Source: Candidatus Competibacteraceae bacterium
GTDB lineage: Bacteria > Pseudomonadota > Gammaproteobacteria > Competibacterales > Competibacteraceae
Reading direction: 5' to 3'
NCBI GenBank assembly: GCA_016699715.1
Contig: CP065007.1
Span: 2,480,001 to 2,544,000 of the forward strand
DNA: 64,000 nucleotides
Part shown: piece after piece, positions 44,448-52,561 of the stretch
Position numbering within the stretch: the stretch's first letter is position 1
Layout: every line of letters starts with the position of its first letter
Notes under the pieces: generated by a model
What the model was told of the DNA's origin: nothing
The model's database searches: none
What the model saw: only the letters and a program-made list of their open reading frames with translations
Position numbers and translations under genes: made by a program

Positions 44448-44990
44448 TCAGGAAATGTCCAGTAGAGTCATGCCGTAGACCAGGCCTTGCAGTATGAGCC
44501 AGGCATAGCCGGCCGCCAGCAGGTCGTCGAACATGATGCCGAAGCCGCCGCCGATGCGTTGGTCGGCCCGCCGGATCGGCCACGGTTTGAGAATGTCGAA
44601 CACCCGGAACAGAATGAAGCCGATCACGATCCATAACCAACCGGCTGGGGCGGCGATCATGGTGACGAAATAGCCGACCACCTCGTCCCAGACGATGGCG
44701 GGATGATCGTGGACACCGAGATCGCGGGCGGCACGATCACAGATCCAGATGCCCACCACGAAACCGAAAGTGGTTAACAGAAGATAGGCCCACAATGGCA
44801 GCGGTTGCGCCAACAGGTACAGCGGAATCGCCGCCAGCGTACCGAAGGTGCCGGGCGCCTTGGGGGCGCAGCCGGAGCCGAAGCCGAGGGCGAGAAAATG
44901 GATGGGATCGCGGAAGACGCGGGCACAAGGCTTTTCAGCGATTTTCCCCTGGATGGGGGGAGGCGGGGAGAGGAGTGAAGTACGATTCAT
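44448..44990 (-). CDS. pgpA: Phosphatidylglycerophosphatase A
   Basis: Inner-membrane phosphatase of 180 residues that converts phosphatidylglycerol phosphate to phosphatidylglycerol. The family block GFGSGCAPKAPGTFGTLAAIPLY is near residue 32 and WDEVVGYFVTM and FRVFDILKPWPIRRAD follow. Start chosen at ATG 44990 (MNRTSLLS); a start 14 codons upstream is possible. In most gammaproteobacteria thiL directly precedes pgpA; here an IS5-type remnant of about 260 bases separates them and may supply or disturb its promoter. Confidence 0.93.
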   Translation of the reverse strand: MNRTSLLSPPPPIQGKIAEKPCARVFRDPIHFLALGFGSGCAPKAPGTFGTLAAIPLYLLAQPLPLWAYLLLTTFGFVVGIWICDRAARDLGVHDHPAIVWDEVVGYFVTMIAAPAGWLWIVIGFILFRVFDILKPWPIRRADQRIGGGFGIMFDDLLAAGYAWLILQGLVYGMTLLDIS

Positions 44991-45045
44991 ATTCTTGGTG
45001 ACTCCAAGCCTCTTGGAGAGGCGGCAATACATCAGGCTTCATGTA

Positions 45046-45305
45046 AGAGCCTGTTTAGGATCTCCGGAGTAAGAGCGCGAGGAAAGCGAGAACGACCATT
45101 TGGCGGCTGGCGTGGAGCTTGCGTTCCCGGTTTTTCCAGAGACGGCGGCACGTTTCGAGCCAACCGAAGGAACGTGCCACCACCCAACGCTTGGGTAGAA
45201 TCCTGAAGGTATGGAGCGTGTTCCACTTCGCCACCTCGACCGTTGCGCCGAGGATGTCGGCCACGCCCCGCGCAAACGGTTCGCCGGTGTAGTCACCCAT
45301 ATAAA
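45046..45305 (-). mobile_element. Remnant of an IS5-type element between thiL and pgpA
   Basis: One end of an insertion sequence with terminal-repeat-like AGAGCCTGTTTAGGATCT (45046-45063) and the C-terminal part of its transposase. The other end and most of the gene are missing; the break lies near 45305, about 55 bases past the thiL stop. Confidence 0.75.
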
Positions 45306-45321
45306 TGACGACCGCGCTCAA
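45055..45321 (-). pseudogene. IS5-family transposase, C-terminal fragment
   Basis: An 88-codon frame whose product contains TGEPFARGVADILGATVEVAK, FRILPKRWVVARSFGWLETCRRLWKNRERKL and LLLRRS, the catalytic C-terminal third of IS5-type transposases (the E of the DDE triad would lie in the WVVERSFGWL segment; here it is an A, WVVARSFGWL). The N-terminal two thirds are absent, so it cannot be active. The stop codon overlaps the terminal repeat, as in intact relatives. Confidence 0.8.
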
Positions 45322-45359
45322 GGGGGTCTCTCCGCATTTCAGGTGCCCGAGCCGAACAT

Positions 45360-46334
45360 TCAGCTGAAATGGTCATAACCTCGCCGCTCCAGGTGAAAGG
45401 TCGCACCATCGGCGTGCACCAATCGCAAGCCCGGTTCCGCCGTGACGACGCCGATGCGGGTGCGGCGGCAGTTCCACTCGGCCACGTTGCCTTCCAGTTG
45501 CGAAATTCGTTCCGGCGGCACGGCGAAGCAGAGTTCGTAATCGTCGCCACCGGTCAGGGCGGTCACGACGGTGGCGGTTTCCCGGTCCAGGCTGGCCACC
45601 AAGGCCGGCGACAGCGGCAGCCGCTCCACCTCCAGTCGTGCCCCGACCTGGCTGCGTTCCAGGATATGGCTCAGATCCTGCGCCAGCCCGTCGGAGACAT
45701 CGATGGCGGCGCTGGCGATTCCACGCAGCGCCAAGCCCTCGGCGATTCGCGGCTCCGGTCGTTCCAGTCGCGCCCGGATGTAGCCCTCATGACCGGCCGC
45801 GATAGTGGCCTTGCCGAACGCCGCCGCCAGCGCCAAGCCAGCATCGCCTGGGGTGCCGGTAACATAGAGACCATCACCCGGTTTCGCGCCGTCGCGGCGC
45901 AGCGCCAGCCCCGGTGGCACGAAACCCTGCGCTTGAATGGTGATGACGATGACGGGACCGTGCGTGACATCGCCGCCAATCAGTTGCACCCCGTATCGAT
46001 CCGCCAGCGTGAACAGCCCCCGGCAAAACGCCGCCAACCATGCCTCGTCGGCTTGGGGCAGGGTCAGCGCCAGCGTGGCCCAAGCCGGGGTCGCGCCCAT
46101 CGCCGCCAGATCGCTGAGATTGACCGCCAGTGCCTTGTGGCCGACGCCTTCCGGATCGGCGTCGGCGAAGAAATGCACCCCGGCCACCAGCGTGTCCACG
46201 GTTGTCGCCAACTGCTGGTCGGCCGGAGGCAGTAGCAGCGCGCAGTCGTCGCCGATGCCCAGCGCCACATCGGGACGCTGGAAGCGGTGCGCGGCGAAGT
46301 AACGCTCGATCAGGGAAAATTCGGAGATGGACAT
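45360..46334 (-). CDS. thiL: Thiamine-monophosphate kinase
   Basis: ATP-dependent kinase of 324 residues that makes thiamine diphosphate from thiamine monophosphate. The opening EFSLIERYF, the metal and substrate motif GIGDDCALL, and NLSDLAAMGATP, GGDVTHG, IDVSDGLAQDL and GGDDYELCF blocks are all present. Length matches ThiL (about 325). Normally nusB-thiL-pgpA; the gene upstream here is an unknown membrane protein. Confidence 0.95.
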   Translation of the reverse strand: MSISEFSLIERYFAAHRFQRPDVALGIGDDCALLLPPADQQLATTVDTLVAGVHFFADADPEGVGHKALAVNLSDLAAMGATPAWATLALTLPQADEAWLAAFCRGLFTLADRYGVQLIGGDVTHGPVIVITIQAQGFVPPGLALRRDGAKPGDGLYVTGTPGDAGLALAAAFGKATIAAGHEGYIRARLERPEPRIAEGLALRGIASAAIDVSDGLAQDLSHILERSQVGARLEVERLPLSPALVASLDRETATVVTALTGGDDYELCFAVPPERISQLEGNVAEWNCRRTRIGVVTAEPGLRLVHADGATFHLERRGYDHFS

Positions 46335-46379
46335 GGGCGGAACGGACTCCGGCGGATTCGACCGGCGTCGAGCGGGGCA

Positions 46380-46772
46380 TCAGGACGGGCGCTGGATATC
46401 CCGCCGGGCGGTCGAAATCGTTACGGTAAAACCGGCGATCACATCGCTCAGGGTCATCAGCACGATCAGAAAGAAGGTCATGTTGGCCATGCGCGGCATC
46501 ACGAGTAGCTCGATCAGGGCGATGATGAATACCACCAGCGACAGCACATGGTTGAGAATGGCGGCGGTCGAACTGCTGGTGGCGCGATACACCTCGACGC
46601 AGAGCAGCAACAGGCCCACCACCAGCAACAGGTCGCCGCCCTGAAACGGCAGCATCGATTCGGATAGCAGGGGTAGCACGAACACCACGCCGTTCAGCCA
46701 GCCCGGCGCGACCAGGGCCAGAGCGGTGTAGGCGGCGACGATAATCGCAAGCAACGGAAAACTGGCCATCAC
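46380..46772 (-). CDS. Small membrane protein of unknown function
   Basis: A 130-residue protein with about four hydrophobic helices (roughly 5-25, 45-62, 70-88 and 98-118). No cysteine pairs or catalytic motif seen and no family recognised. It lies 45 bases upstream of thiL and 66 bases downstream of fabB on the same strand. The end DIQRPS is cytoplasmic by the positive-inside rule. Confidence 0.65.
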   Translation of the reverse strand: MMASFPLLAIIVAAYTALALVAPGWLNGVVFVLPLLSESMLPFQGGDLLLVVGLLLLCVEVYRATSSSTAAILNHVLSLVVFIIALIELLVMPRMANMTFFLIVLMTLSDVIAGFTVTISTARRDIQRPS

Positions 46773-46838
46773 GTTTTTTCTCCAGAAAGCGACAAGGCCG
46801 CCCCGCGGGCGGCCTTTTTCCAGACGATCAGCGGCAAG

Positions 46839-48056
46839 TTAAGCCTCGAACCGCCGCAATACCAGCGTGGCGTTGGTGCCACCGAAGCCGAAGCTGTTGG
46901 ATATCACCACCTTGAGATCGGCGTTGTCCACCCGCTCGCGGACGATTGGCATCCCTTCCGCCGCCGGGTCGAGGGTTTCGATGTTGGCCGAGGCGGCGAT
47001 GAAGCGGTTGTCCATCATCAGCAGCGAGTAAATCGCCTCATGCACCCCCGCCGCGCCCAGCGCGTGGCCGGTTAGCGACTTGGTGGCGCTGATCGGCGGA
47101 ACGTGCTCGCCGAACATTTCACGGATCGCCTCCAGTTCGCGCATGTCGCCGGCGGGCGTACTGGTGCCGTGGGTATTGATGTAATCCACCGGCTCGTTCA
47201 CCCCCTCCAGCGCCAGTCGCATGCAGCGCAGCGCGCCCTCGCCGGACGGCTGCACCATGTCGTGACCGTCGGAGGTCGCTCCATAGCCGATCAATTCGGC
47301 ATAGATCCGCGCGCCACGCCGCCGGGCGTGCTCCAGTTCCTCCAGCACCACGATGCCGCCACCGCCGGAGATCACGAAACCGTCGCGGCTGGCGTCGTAG
47401 GGTCGGGAGGCGGTTTGCGGCGTGGCGTTGTACTTGGTGGACAAGGCGCCCATGGCGTCGAACAGGTGGGTCAAACTCCAGTGCACTTCTTCGCCGCCGC
47501 CGGCGAACACCACATCCTGCTTGCCCCACTGGATCAGTTCGCCGCCGTGACCGATGCAGTGCGAGCTGGTGGCGCAGGCGGAACCGAGACTGTAATTCAC
47601 GCCCTTGATCTTGAACGGCGTCGCCAGGCAGGCGGTGGTGGTGCTGCTCATGGTGCGTGGCACCATGTACGGCCCGACCCGCTTCAATCCCTTGTTGCGC
47701 AGCAGATCGGCGGCTTCGACGATGTTCTGCGGACTGCCGCCGCCGCTGCCGGTGATCAGGCCGGTGCGCGGGTTCGAGACCACCTCATCGCTTAATTTGG
47801 CGTCGGCGATGGCCTCACGCAGGGCCAGAAAGTTGAAAGCGGCGGCATCACCCATGAACCGCAGCACCTTGCGGTCGATCTGGGCCGCCAGATCGACTCG
47901 CAGCGGCCCGCGCACATGCGAGCGCAGGCCCATTTCCTGGTAATCCGGTGCGTACTCCAGACCACTGCGGCCCTGCCGCAACGATTCCAGCACTTCCCAG
48001 CGATCGTTGCCGATGCTGGACACGATACCGATACCCGTGACAACCACTCGTCTCAT
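46839..48056 (-). CDS. fabB: 3-oxoacyl-[acyl-carrier-protein] synthase I
   Basis: Beta-ketoacyl-ACP synthase of 405 residues that condenses acyl-ACP with malonyl-ACP and is needed for unsaturated fatty acids. The active-site Cys is in GSACATSSHCIG, the two His are in NTHGTSTPAGD and KSLTGHALGAAG. The ATG at 48056 gives MRRVVVTGIGIVSS. It lies 11 bases after fabA, giving the fabA-fabB operon of organisms with the anaerobic unsaturated fatty-acid pathway. Confidence 0.95.
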   Translation of the reverse strand: MRRVVVTGIGIVSSIGNDRWEVLESLRQGRSGLEYAPDYQEMGLRSHVRGPLRVDLAAQIDRKVLRFMGDAAAFNFLALREAIADAKLSDEVVSNPRTGLITGSGGGSPQNIVEAADLLRNKGLKRVGPYMVPRTMSSTTTACLATPFKIKGVNYSLGSACATSSHCIGHGGELIQWGKQDVVFAGGGEEVHWSLTHLFDAMGALSTKYNATPQTASRPYDASRDGFVISGGGGIVVLEELEHARRRGARIYAELIGYGATSDGHDMVQPSGEGALRCMRLALEGVNEPVDYINTHGTSTPAGDMRELEAIREMFGEHVPPISATKSLTGHALGAAGVHEAIYSLLMMDNRFIAASANIETLDPAAEGMPIVRERVDNADLKVVISNSFGFGGTNATLVLRRFEA

Positions 48057-48067
48057 GGTCCTCATCC

Positions 48068-48583
48068 TCAAAAGCCGTCGGTCGAGGTAAAAAGTCCGAC
48101 CCGCAGGTCTTTCCCGAAGTAAATGGTCCGGCCGTCGACGTCCAGGGTCGCGTCGGCGATGCCCATGACCAGTTTACGCAGAATGACCCGCCGCATGTGA
48201 ATGTGATAAGTCAATTTCCTGGCTTCGGGACGCACTTGGCCGGTGAATTTGACCTCACCGCAACCGAGCGCCCGCCCCCGCCCCTGGCCGCCCATCCATC
48301 CCAGGAAAAATCCCACCAGTTGCCACATGGCGTCCAGTCCCAGGCAACCCGGCATCACCGGATCGCCGATAAAATGGCAGCCGAAAAACCACAGCTCGGG
48401 ATCAATGTCCAATTCCGCGACGATTTCGCCTTTGCCGTACTGACCACCCTCGGCGCCGATGTGGACGATACGGTCAACCATCAGCATGTTCGGTAACGGT
48501 AATTGAGCGTTGCCGGGGCCAAACAATTCGCCGCGGGCGCAGGCGAGCAATTCCTCGCGAGTGTAGCTGGATTCTTTGTTCAC
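48068..48583 (-). CDS. fabA: 3-hydroxydecanoyl-[acyl-carrier-protein] dehydratase/isomerase
   Basis: Bifunctional dehydratase and isomerase of 171 residues that introduces the double bond in unsaturated fatty-acid synthesis. The catalytic His is in GCHFIGDPVMPG (near residue 70) and the Asp in GLDAMWQLVG (near 84). Length equals E. coli FabA (172). The upstream 48584-48700 region is AT-rich (TATAAAAT on the minus strand) and probably holds its promoter. Confidence 0.96.
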   Translation of the reverse strand: MNKESSYTREELLACARGELFGPGNAQLPLPNMLMVDRIVHIGAEGGQYGKGEIVAELDIDPELWFFGCHFIGDPVMPGCLGLDAMWQLVGFFLGWMGGQGRGRALGCGEVKFTGQVRPEARKLTYHIHMRRVILRKLVMGIADATLDVDGRTIYFGKDLRVGLFTSTDGF

Positions 48584-48732
48584 AACCGTGGGTACTCAAA
48601 GTAGCGCAACTGGGGAAAACCGAAATGGAGCAAAGCTGGAAATACGAAATTTTATAGGATTTTTACCGGCTGGTGGGGAAAATGAGTGGCCGGCGGGCGC
48701 GGCGACGCAGCGATCGCCGCCGCCCGACACGC

Positions 48733-49329
48733 TCATGGTCGGTCGGTGCCGATCTTATCTTCGGTGCCAGCCAGCAGTTGGCGAATGTTGGAGCGGTGCC
48801 GCCAGACCAGCAGCGCCACCATGACCAGCACGGCGGCAAGGTAGGTGTCCGGCACTCCGAATCCCCAGGCGAGCAGCGGGGTCAGCGCGGCGGCGGTCAA
48901 GGCCGACAGCGAAGAAACGCGGACCACGAAGGCCATGAACAACCAGGTAGCGAACGCCGCCAGCGCCACCAGATACGAGAGGCCGAGTATCGCCCCGAAC
49001 GCGGTCGCCACGCCCTTGCCACCCTCGAAGCCGAAGAATACCGGATAGAGATGCCCCAGAAACGCCGCCAGCGCGGTCAGGGCCAATCCCATTTCCCCCA
49101 CATCCGCCAGCCGTGCCAGCAGCACCGGCAGCAGTCCTTTGGCAAAGTCGCCGGCCAGGGTAATGGCGGCGGCCTTCTTGCCACCGAAGCGCAGCACGTT
49201 GGTGGCGCCGGGGTTGCGCGACCCTTCGCTGCGCGGGTCGGGCAGTCCCATCGCCCGGCAGACCAGGATGGCGGTGGAAATCGAACCGGCCAGATAGCCG
49301 AGAACGACAAACAACAGGTTTGTGAGCAT
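48733..49329 (-). CDS. plsY: Glycerol-3-phosphate acyltransferase PlsY
   Basis: Inner-membrane acyltransferase of 198 residues that uses acyl-phosphate to make lysophosphatidic acid. Conserved loops are GSISTAILVCRAMGLPDPR, GSRNPGATNVLR, FAKGLLPV and FEGGKGVATAFG, which carry the catalytic Arg, Asn and Gly-rich motifs. About six helices. It is divergent from folB, a common arrangement. Confidence 0.94.
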   Translation of the reverse strand: MLTNLLFVVLGYLAGSISTAILVCRAMGLPDPRSEGSRNPGATNVLRFGGKKAAAITLAGDFAKGLLPVLLARLADVGEMGLALTALAAFLGHLYPVFFGFEGGKGVATAFGAILGLSYLVALAAFATWLFMAFVVRVSSLSALTAAALTPLLAWGFGVPDTYLAAVLVMVALLVWRHRSNIRQLLAGTEDKIGTDRP

Positions 49330-49497
49330 AGAATACCGTCGTCAAGCACTTCGGAAAGCCGGCACGGTAGCCAGCGGGGACTGGGACGGAGTCGGGCGGC
49401 GGTTAACGCCGGCTCAAAGCGGGATGGTCGAGGACCTCCGCCCGACCGGATCGACCCTTACTGCTTATAAAGATAATTCATCGCTGGGAGCCCCGTC

Positions 49498-49854
49498 ATG
49501 GACATTATTTTTATCCGCGAACTGCGCATAGAAACGCTCATCGGCGTTCATCCCTGGGAACGCCAGGCCCGCCGGAACCTGCTGCTGGATCTGGAACTGG
49601 GCACCGATATCCGCCCAGCGGCCGAAAGCGACCGGCTCGCCGATACGCTCGACTACCAGGCCATGGCACAACGGATTGCCGCGCTCGCGGCCGCCAGCGA
49701 CTTCCAGTTGCTGGAAACTTTGGCCGAGCGCATCGCGGAGTTGTTGCTGCGGGAATTCGCCGCGCCCTGGCTGCGCTTGACCCTGCGCAAGCCCGGCGTG
49801 CCGTCCGATGCCCGCGAGGCTGGCGTCGTCATCGAACGCGGCGGTCGGGGCTGA
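49498..49854 (+). CDS. folB: Dihydroneopterin aldolase
   Basis: Folate enzyme of 118 residues that splits dihydroneopterin to 6-hydroxymethyl-dihydropterin and glycolaldehyde. The segments RIETLIGVHPWERQ, DTLDYQAMAQRI, the LLETLAERIAELLL block with the active-site Glu and the C-terminal TLRKPGV with the Lys are typical. It is followed after 6 bases by folK, the next pathway enzyme. Confidence 0.93.
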   Translation: MDIIFIRELRIETLIGVHPWERQARRNLLLDLELGTDIRPAAESDRLADTLDYQAMAQRIAALAAASDFQLLETLAERIAELLLREFAAPWLRLTLRKPGVPSDAREAGVVIERGGRG

Positions 49855-49860
49855 AGCGCG

Positions 49861-50355
49861 ATGGTCCAGGTTTACGTCGGTGTCGGCAGCAACATCGAAC
49901 CGGAACGACACATCCGCTCCGGGCTGGCCGCGCTGCGGCGGCGTTTCGGCCCCTTGACCCTGTCCACCATCTACGCCAGCGCGGCGGTCGGTTTCGTCGG
50001 CGACGACTTTCTCAACCTGGTGGCGGGTTTCGAAACCGAATGGACGGTACATGAGGTCCTTGCCGGTCTGCGGGCGATCGAGGTCACCCACCAGCGGCAC
50101 GGTGGTGGTCCAAAACTCGCGCCGCGGGCACTGGATCTGGATTTGCTGCTCTACGGCGATCTGGTGTGGCGTGAGGCGGAAACTCATATCCCTCGCGACG
50201 AGATCGTCCGCCACGCCTTCGTGCTGCGACCGTTGGCCGAGGTGGCCGGCGACCGTCGCCATCCACTGTTGGGGTCCACCTTCGCCGAACTATGGGCCGC
50301 CCACGATCAGTCGCGGGAAACGCTCACGCCGGTGATGCTGGCGCTGGATCGCTAA
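49861..50355 (+). CDS. folK: 2-amino-4-hydroxy-6-hydroxymethyldihydropteridine pyrophosphokinase
   Basis: Folate enzyme of 164 residues that adds pyrophosphate from ATP. It contains VGSNIEPERHI, the FLNLVAGFETEW segment and the RALDLDLLLYGD metal-binding motif followed by IPRDEIVRHAFVLRPLAEV. Second gene of the folBK pair and converging on the SH3-domain gene. Confidence 0.93.
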   Translation: MVQVYVGVGSNIEPERHIRSGLAALRRRFGPLTLSTIYASAAVGFVGDDFLNLVAGFETEWTVHEVLAGLRAIEVTHQRHGGGPKLAPRALDLDLLLYGDLVWREAETHIPRDEIVRHAFVLRPLAEVAGDRRHPLLGSTFAELWAAHDQSRETLTPVMLALDR

Positions 50356-50419
50356 GCCTTATTCCAAAATGCAGCGTCCCGCTCAACCCGGTATCCGATT
50401 CGCCCCCGAGCCCTGCTCC

Positions 50420-51127
50420 TTACAACCGGCTCCACTGTTCGCGCCGCTGCTCCCGGATACGCGGCATCATCACAGCCAGTAACAGGCAGGCACCCAGCAG
50501 TACCGCGCCCATCAGAAACCGCAGGTTGTCGTTGTCGTCGCGCAGCGCCCGATTTTCCTGCTGGACCAGTTGCAGTTCCCGTTCCAGGACCACAGCCTGT
50601 TCCTGCAACATCTTGTTGCGCTCGTCGATCGCCACCGTATCGGCCGACACCTTGCGGTATTGCGCCAATTGCTGGCGCAACCGCAGCGCTTCGTCGTACA
50701 GCCGCGGATAGCTGAGATTCTCTTCTCCCGGCTTGCCGACCACCTCTTCCAGATGTTGTTTGAGATCCACATTCCGACTCTGCAATTGCTCCAGATTCTG
50801 ACGGACACCGGCGAGTTGCTCCCGGCTGCTTGGGGTGTCGGTGACCTGGGCGCTAGGCAGCCAACCCTTGACCCCGGTTGGCGTGCGGATCTGGGTATAG
50901 CCCTTGACCGCATCCACTTTCAGCACGTCGATGGCGGTGCCGCTGCGCACCGCGCCGATGATCTTGTAGCGGTTGGAAGCGCCCGCGCGCAGCGGGACGT
51001 CCAGCAAATCGCTGACATAGGTGGCGGATCGCGCCTGATCTGCCGCTTGTGTTTGAGCCAGGGCTGGCATGGGGGCAACAATAATCAGAAGGGCGGCCCA
51101 AAAAAACGGACTCGTGAGAGATTTCAT
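50420..51127 (-). CDS. SH3-domain membrane protein (TIGR04211/YgiM-like)
   Basis: A 235-residue envelope protein with a signal peptide (about 1-24, ending PALAQ), a bacterial SH3 domain (about 32-95, TYVSDLLDVPLRAG to GWLPSAQVT), a long coiled coil (about 100-205) and one C-terminal helix (about 208-226) followed by basic residues. This is the YgiM architecture, of unknown role. The ATG at 51127 is chosen because it starts the signal peptide. Confidence 0.87.
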   Translation of the reverse strand: MKSLTSPFFWAALLIIVAPMPALAQTQAADQARSATYVSDLLDVPLRAGASNRYKIIGAVRSGTAIDVLKVDAVKGYTQIRTPTGVKGWLPSAQVTDTPSSREQLAGVRQNLEQLQSRNVDLKQHLEEVVGKPGEENLSYPRLYDEALRLRQQLAQYRKVSADTVAIDERNKMLQEQAVVLERELQLVQQENRALRDDNDNLRFLMGAVLLGACLLLAVMMPRIREQRREQWSRL

Positions 51128-51335
51128 CGGAGAAGATTGCACGTCGGGAAATTCATCGGAGGCTGGCATAATTTTGGGCGATTGTAGCCTGTTTGCAGCG
51201 CGGGTTTATATCCAGGTAAACACCATGATGCCCAAATAAAAAATCCGGCGGCAAGCCTGCGCCTGCTTGCGCGCCTGTGGTAAAAAACATTTTGACACTT
51301 CCTCCAAACCTACCTCCATTTTACTGGCAACGCTC

Positions 51336-52529
51336 ATGCTTCCAGCTTCCAACCCGCTCGATCGCCTGCCCGCGCCCGACCCCGCCGCCGCCGCGCACAG
51401 CGCCCGGCTACTCGACCGGATTCGCACCGAAATCACCGCGGCTGGTGGCGCCATCTCCTTTGCCCGGTTCATGGATCTGGCGCTGTATGCCCCTGGTCTG
51501 GGCTATTACCGGGCCGGCGCCCGCAAGTTCGGCCCGGACGGCGATTTCGTCACCGCTCCGGAATTGTCGCCGCTGTTCTCGCGCTGTCTGGCGCGTCAAT
51601 GCCAGCCGATTCTGGAGGCGCTGGGGGGTGGCGCCCTGCTCGAATTCGGTGCCGGCACCGGCATCATGGCCGCCGACCTGCTGCGGGAACTGCATGCACT
51701 GGAGGCCCTGCCGGAGCGTTACGCCATCCTGGAACTGAGCGGCGAGTTGCACCAGCGCCAACGCCAGACCCTGGCGGAACGGGTGCCCGATCTGCTGGAC
51801 CGCGTGGTCTGGCTGGAGGCGTTGCCGGACCCGGGCCTGCGCGGCGTGGTGTTGGCCAACGAGGTGCTGGACGCTCTGCCGGTCGAACGCTTCCACATCA
51901 CCGAGGCGGGGCCACGCCGACTGGCGGTGACCTGGAAAGAAACGGGGCTGGATTGGGTGGAAGGCGACGAAGATCCCGAAATAACCGCCGCCGTCGCCCG
52001 CATCGAACAGGAACTGGGTTGGCGCCTGCCGCCAGGCTACACCTCCGAATACGTGCCCCATCTGGATGCCTGGCTGGGCGCCATCGCCGAAACGCTGACG
52101 GCGGGCGCGCTGCTGTTCGTCGATTACGGTTATCCGCGCCGGGACTACTACCACCCCGAACGCGTGACCGGCACCTTGCTCTGCCATTACCGTCACCGTG
52201 TTCACGACGATCCGCTGATTCTGCCCGGCTTGCAGGACATCACCGCCAGCGTGGACTTCAGCGCCGTGGCCGACGCCGCGCTCGTCGCCGGGCTGGACGT
52301 GGCCGGCTACACCGCCCAGAACTACTTTCTGTTCGGCTGCGGCCTCATGGATCTGCTGGCCGACGCGGACCCCGCCGACACGCTCCGTTACCTGGAGCAG
52401 ACCCGTCAGGTCAAGCTGTTGACCCTGCCCGGCGAAATGGGCGAACGCTTCCAGGCCATCGCCTTGACGCGCGGCCTCGACCTGCCGTTGCGCGGTTTCG
52501 CCATGCGGGACGAGCGCGGGCGGCTATAG
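51336..52529 (+). CDS. SAM-dependent methyltransferase, MidA/NDUFAF7 family
   Basis: Class I methyltransferase of 397 residues. The family opening GAISFARFMDLALYAPGLGYY (about 40-60), the SAM motif LLEFGAGTGIMAADLL (about 108-123) and VLANEVLDALPVERF are present. The mitochondrial homologue methylates an Arg of a complex I subunit; the bacterial substrate is not settled. The ATG at 51336 gives a normal length; an upstream frame start at 51267 adds non-homologous residues. It is followed by a glutamate-cysteine-ligase-like gene. Confidence 0.85.
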   Translation: MLPASNPLDRLPAPDPAAAAHSARLLDRIRTEITAAGGAISFARFMDLALYAPGLGYYRAGARKFGPDGDFVTAPELSPLFSRCLARQCQPILEALGGGALLEFGAGTGIMAADLLRELHALEALPERYAILELSGELHQRQRQTLAERVPDLLDRVVWLEALPDPGLRGVVLANEVLDALPVERFHITEAGPRRLAVTWKETGLDWVEGDEDPEITAAVARIEQELGWRLPPGYTSEYVPHLDAWLGAIAETLTAGALLFVDYGYPRRDYYHPERVTGTLLCHYRHRVHDDPLILPGLQDITASVDFSAVADAALVAGLDVAGYTAQNYFLFGCGLMDLLADADPADTLRYLEQTRQVKLLTLPGEMGERFQAIALTRGLDLPLRGFAMRDERGRL

Positions 52530-52561
52530 TTTGCTTAGGCATACGGCTGGAGGCGCCGCGC

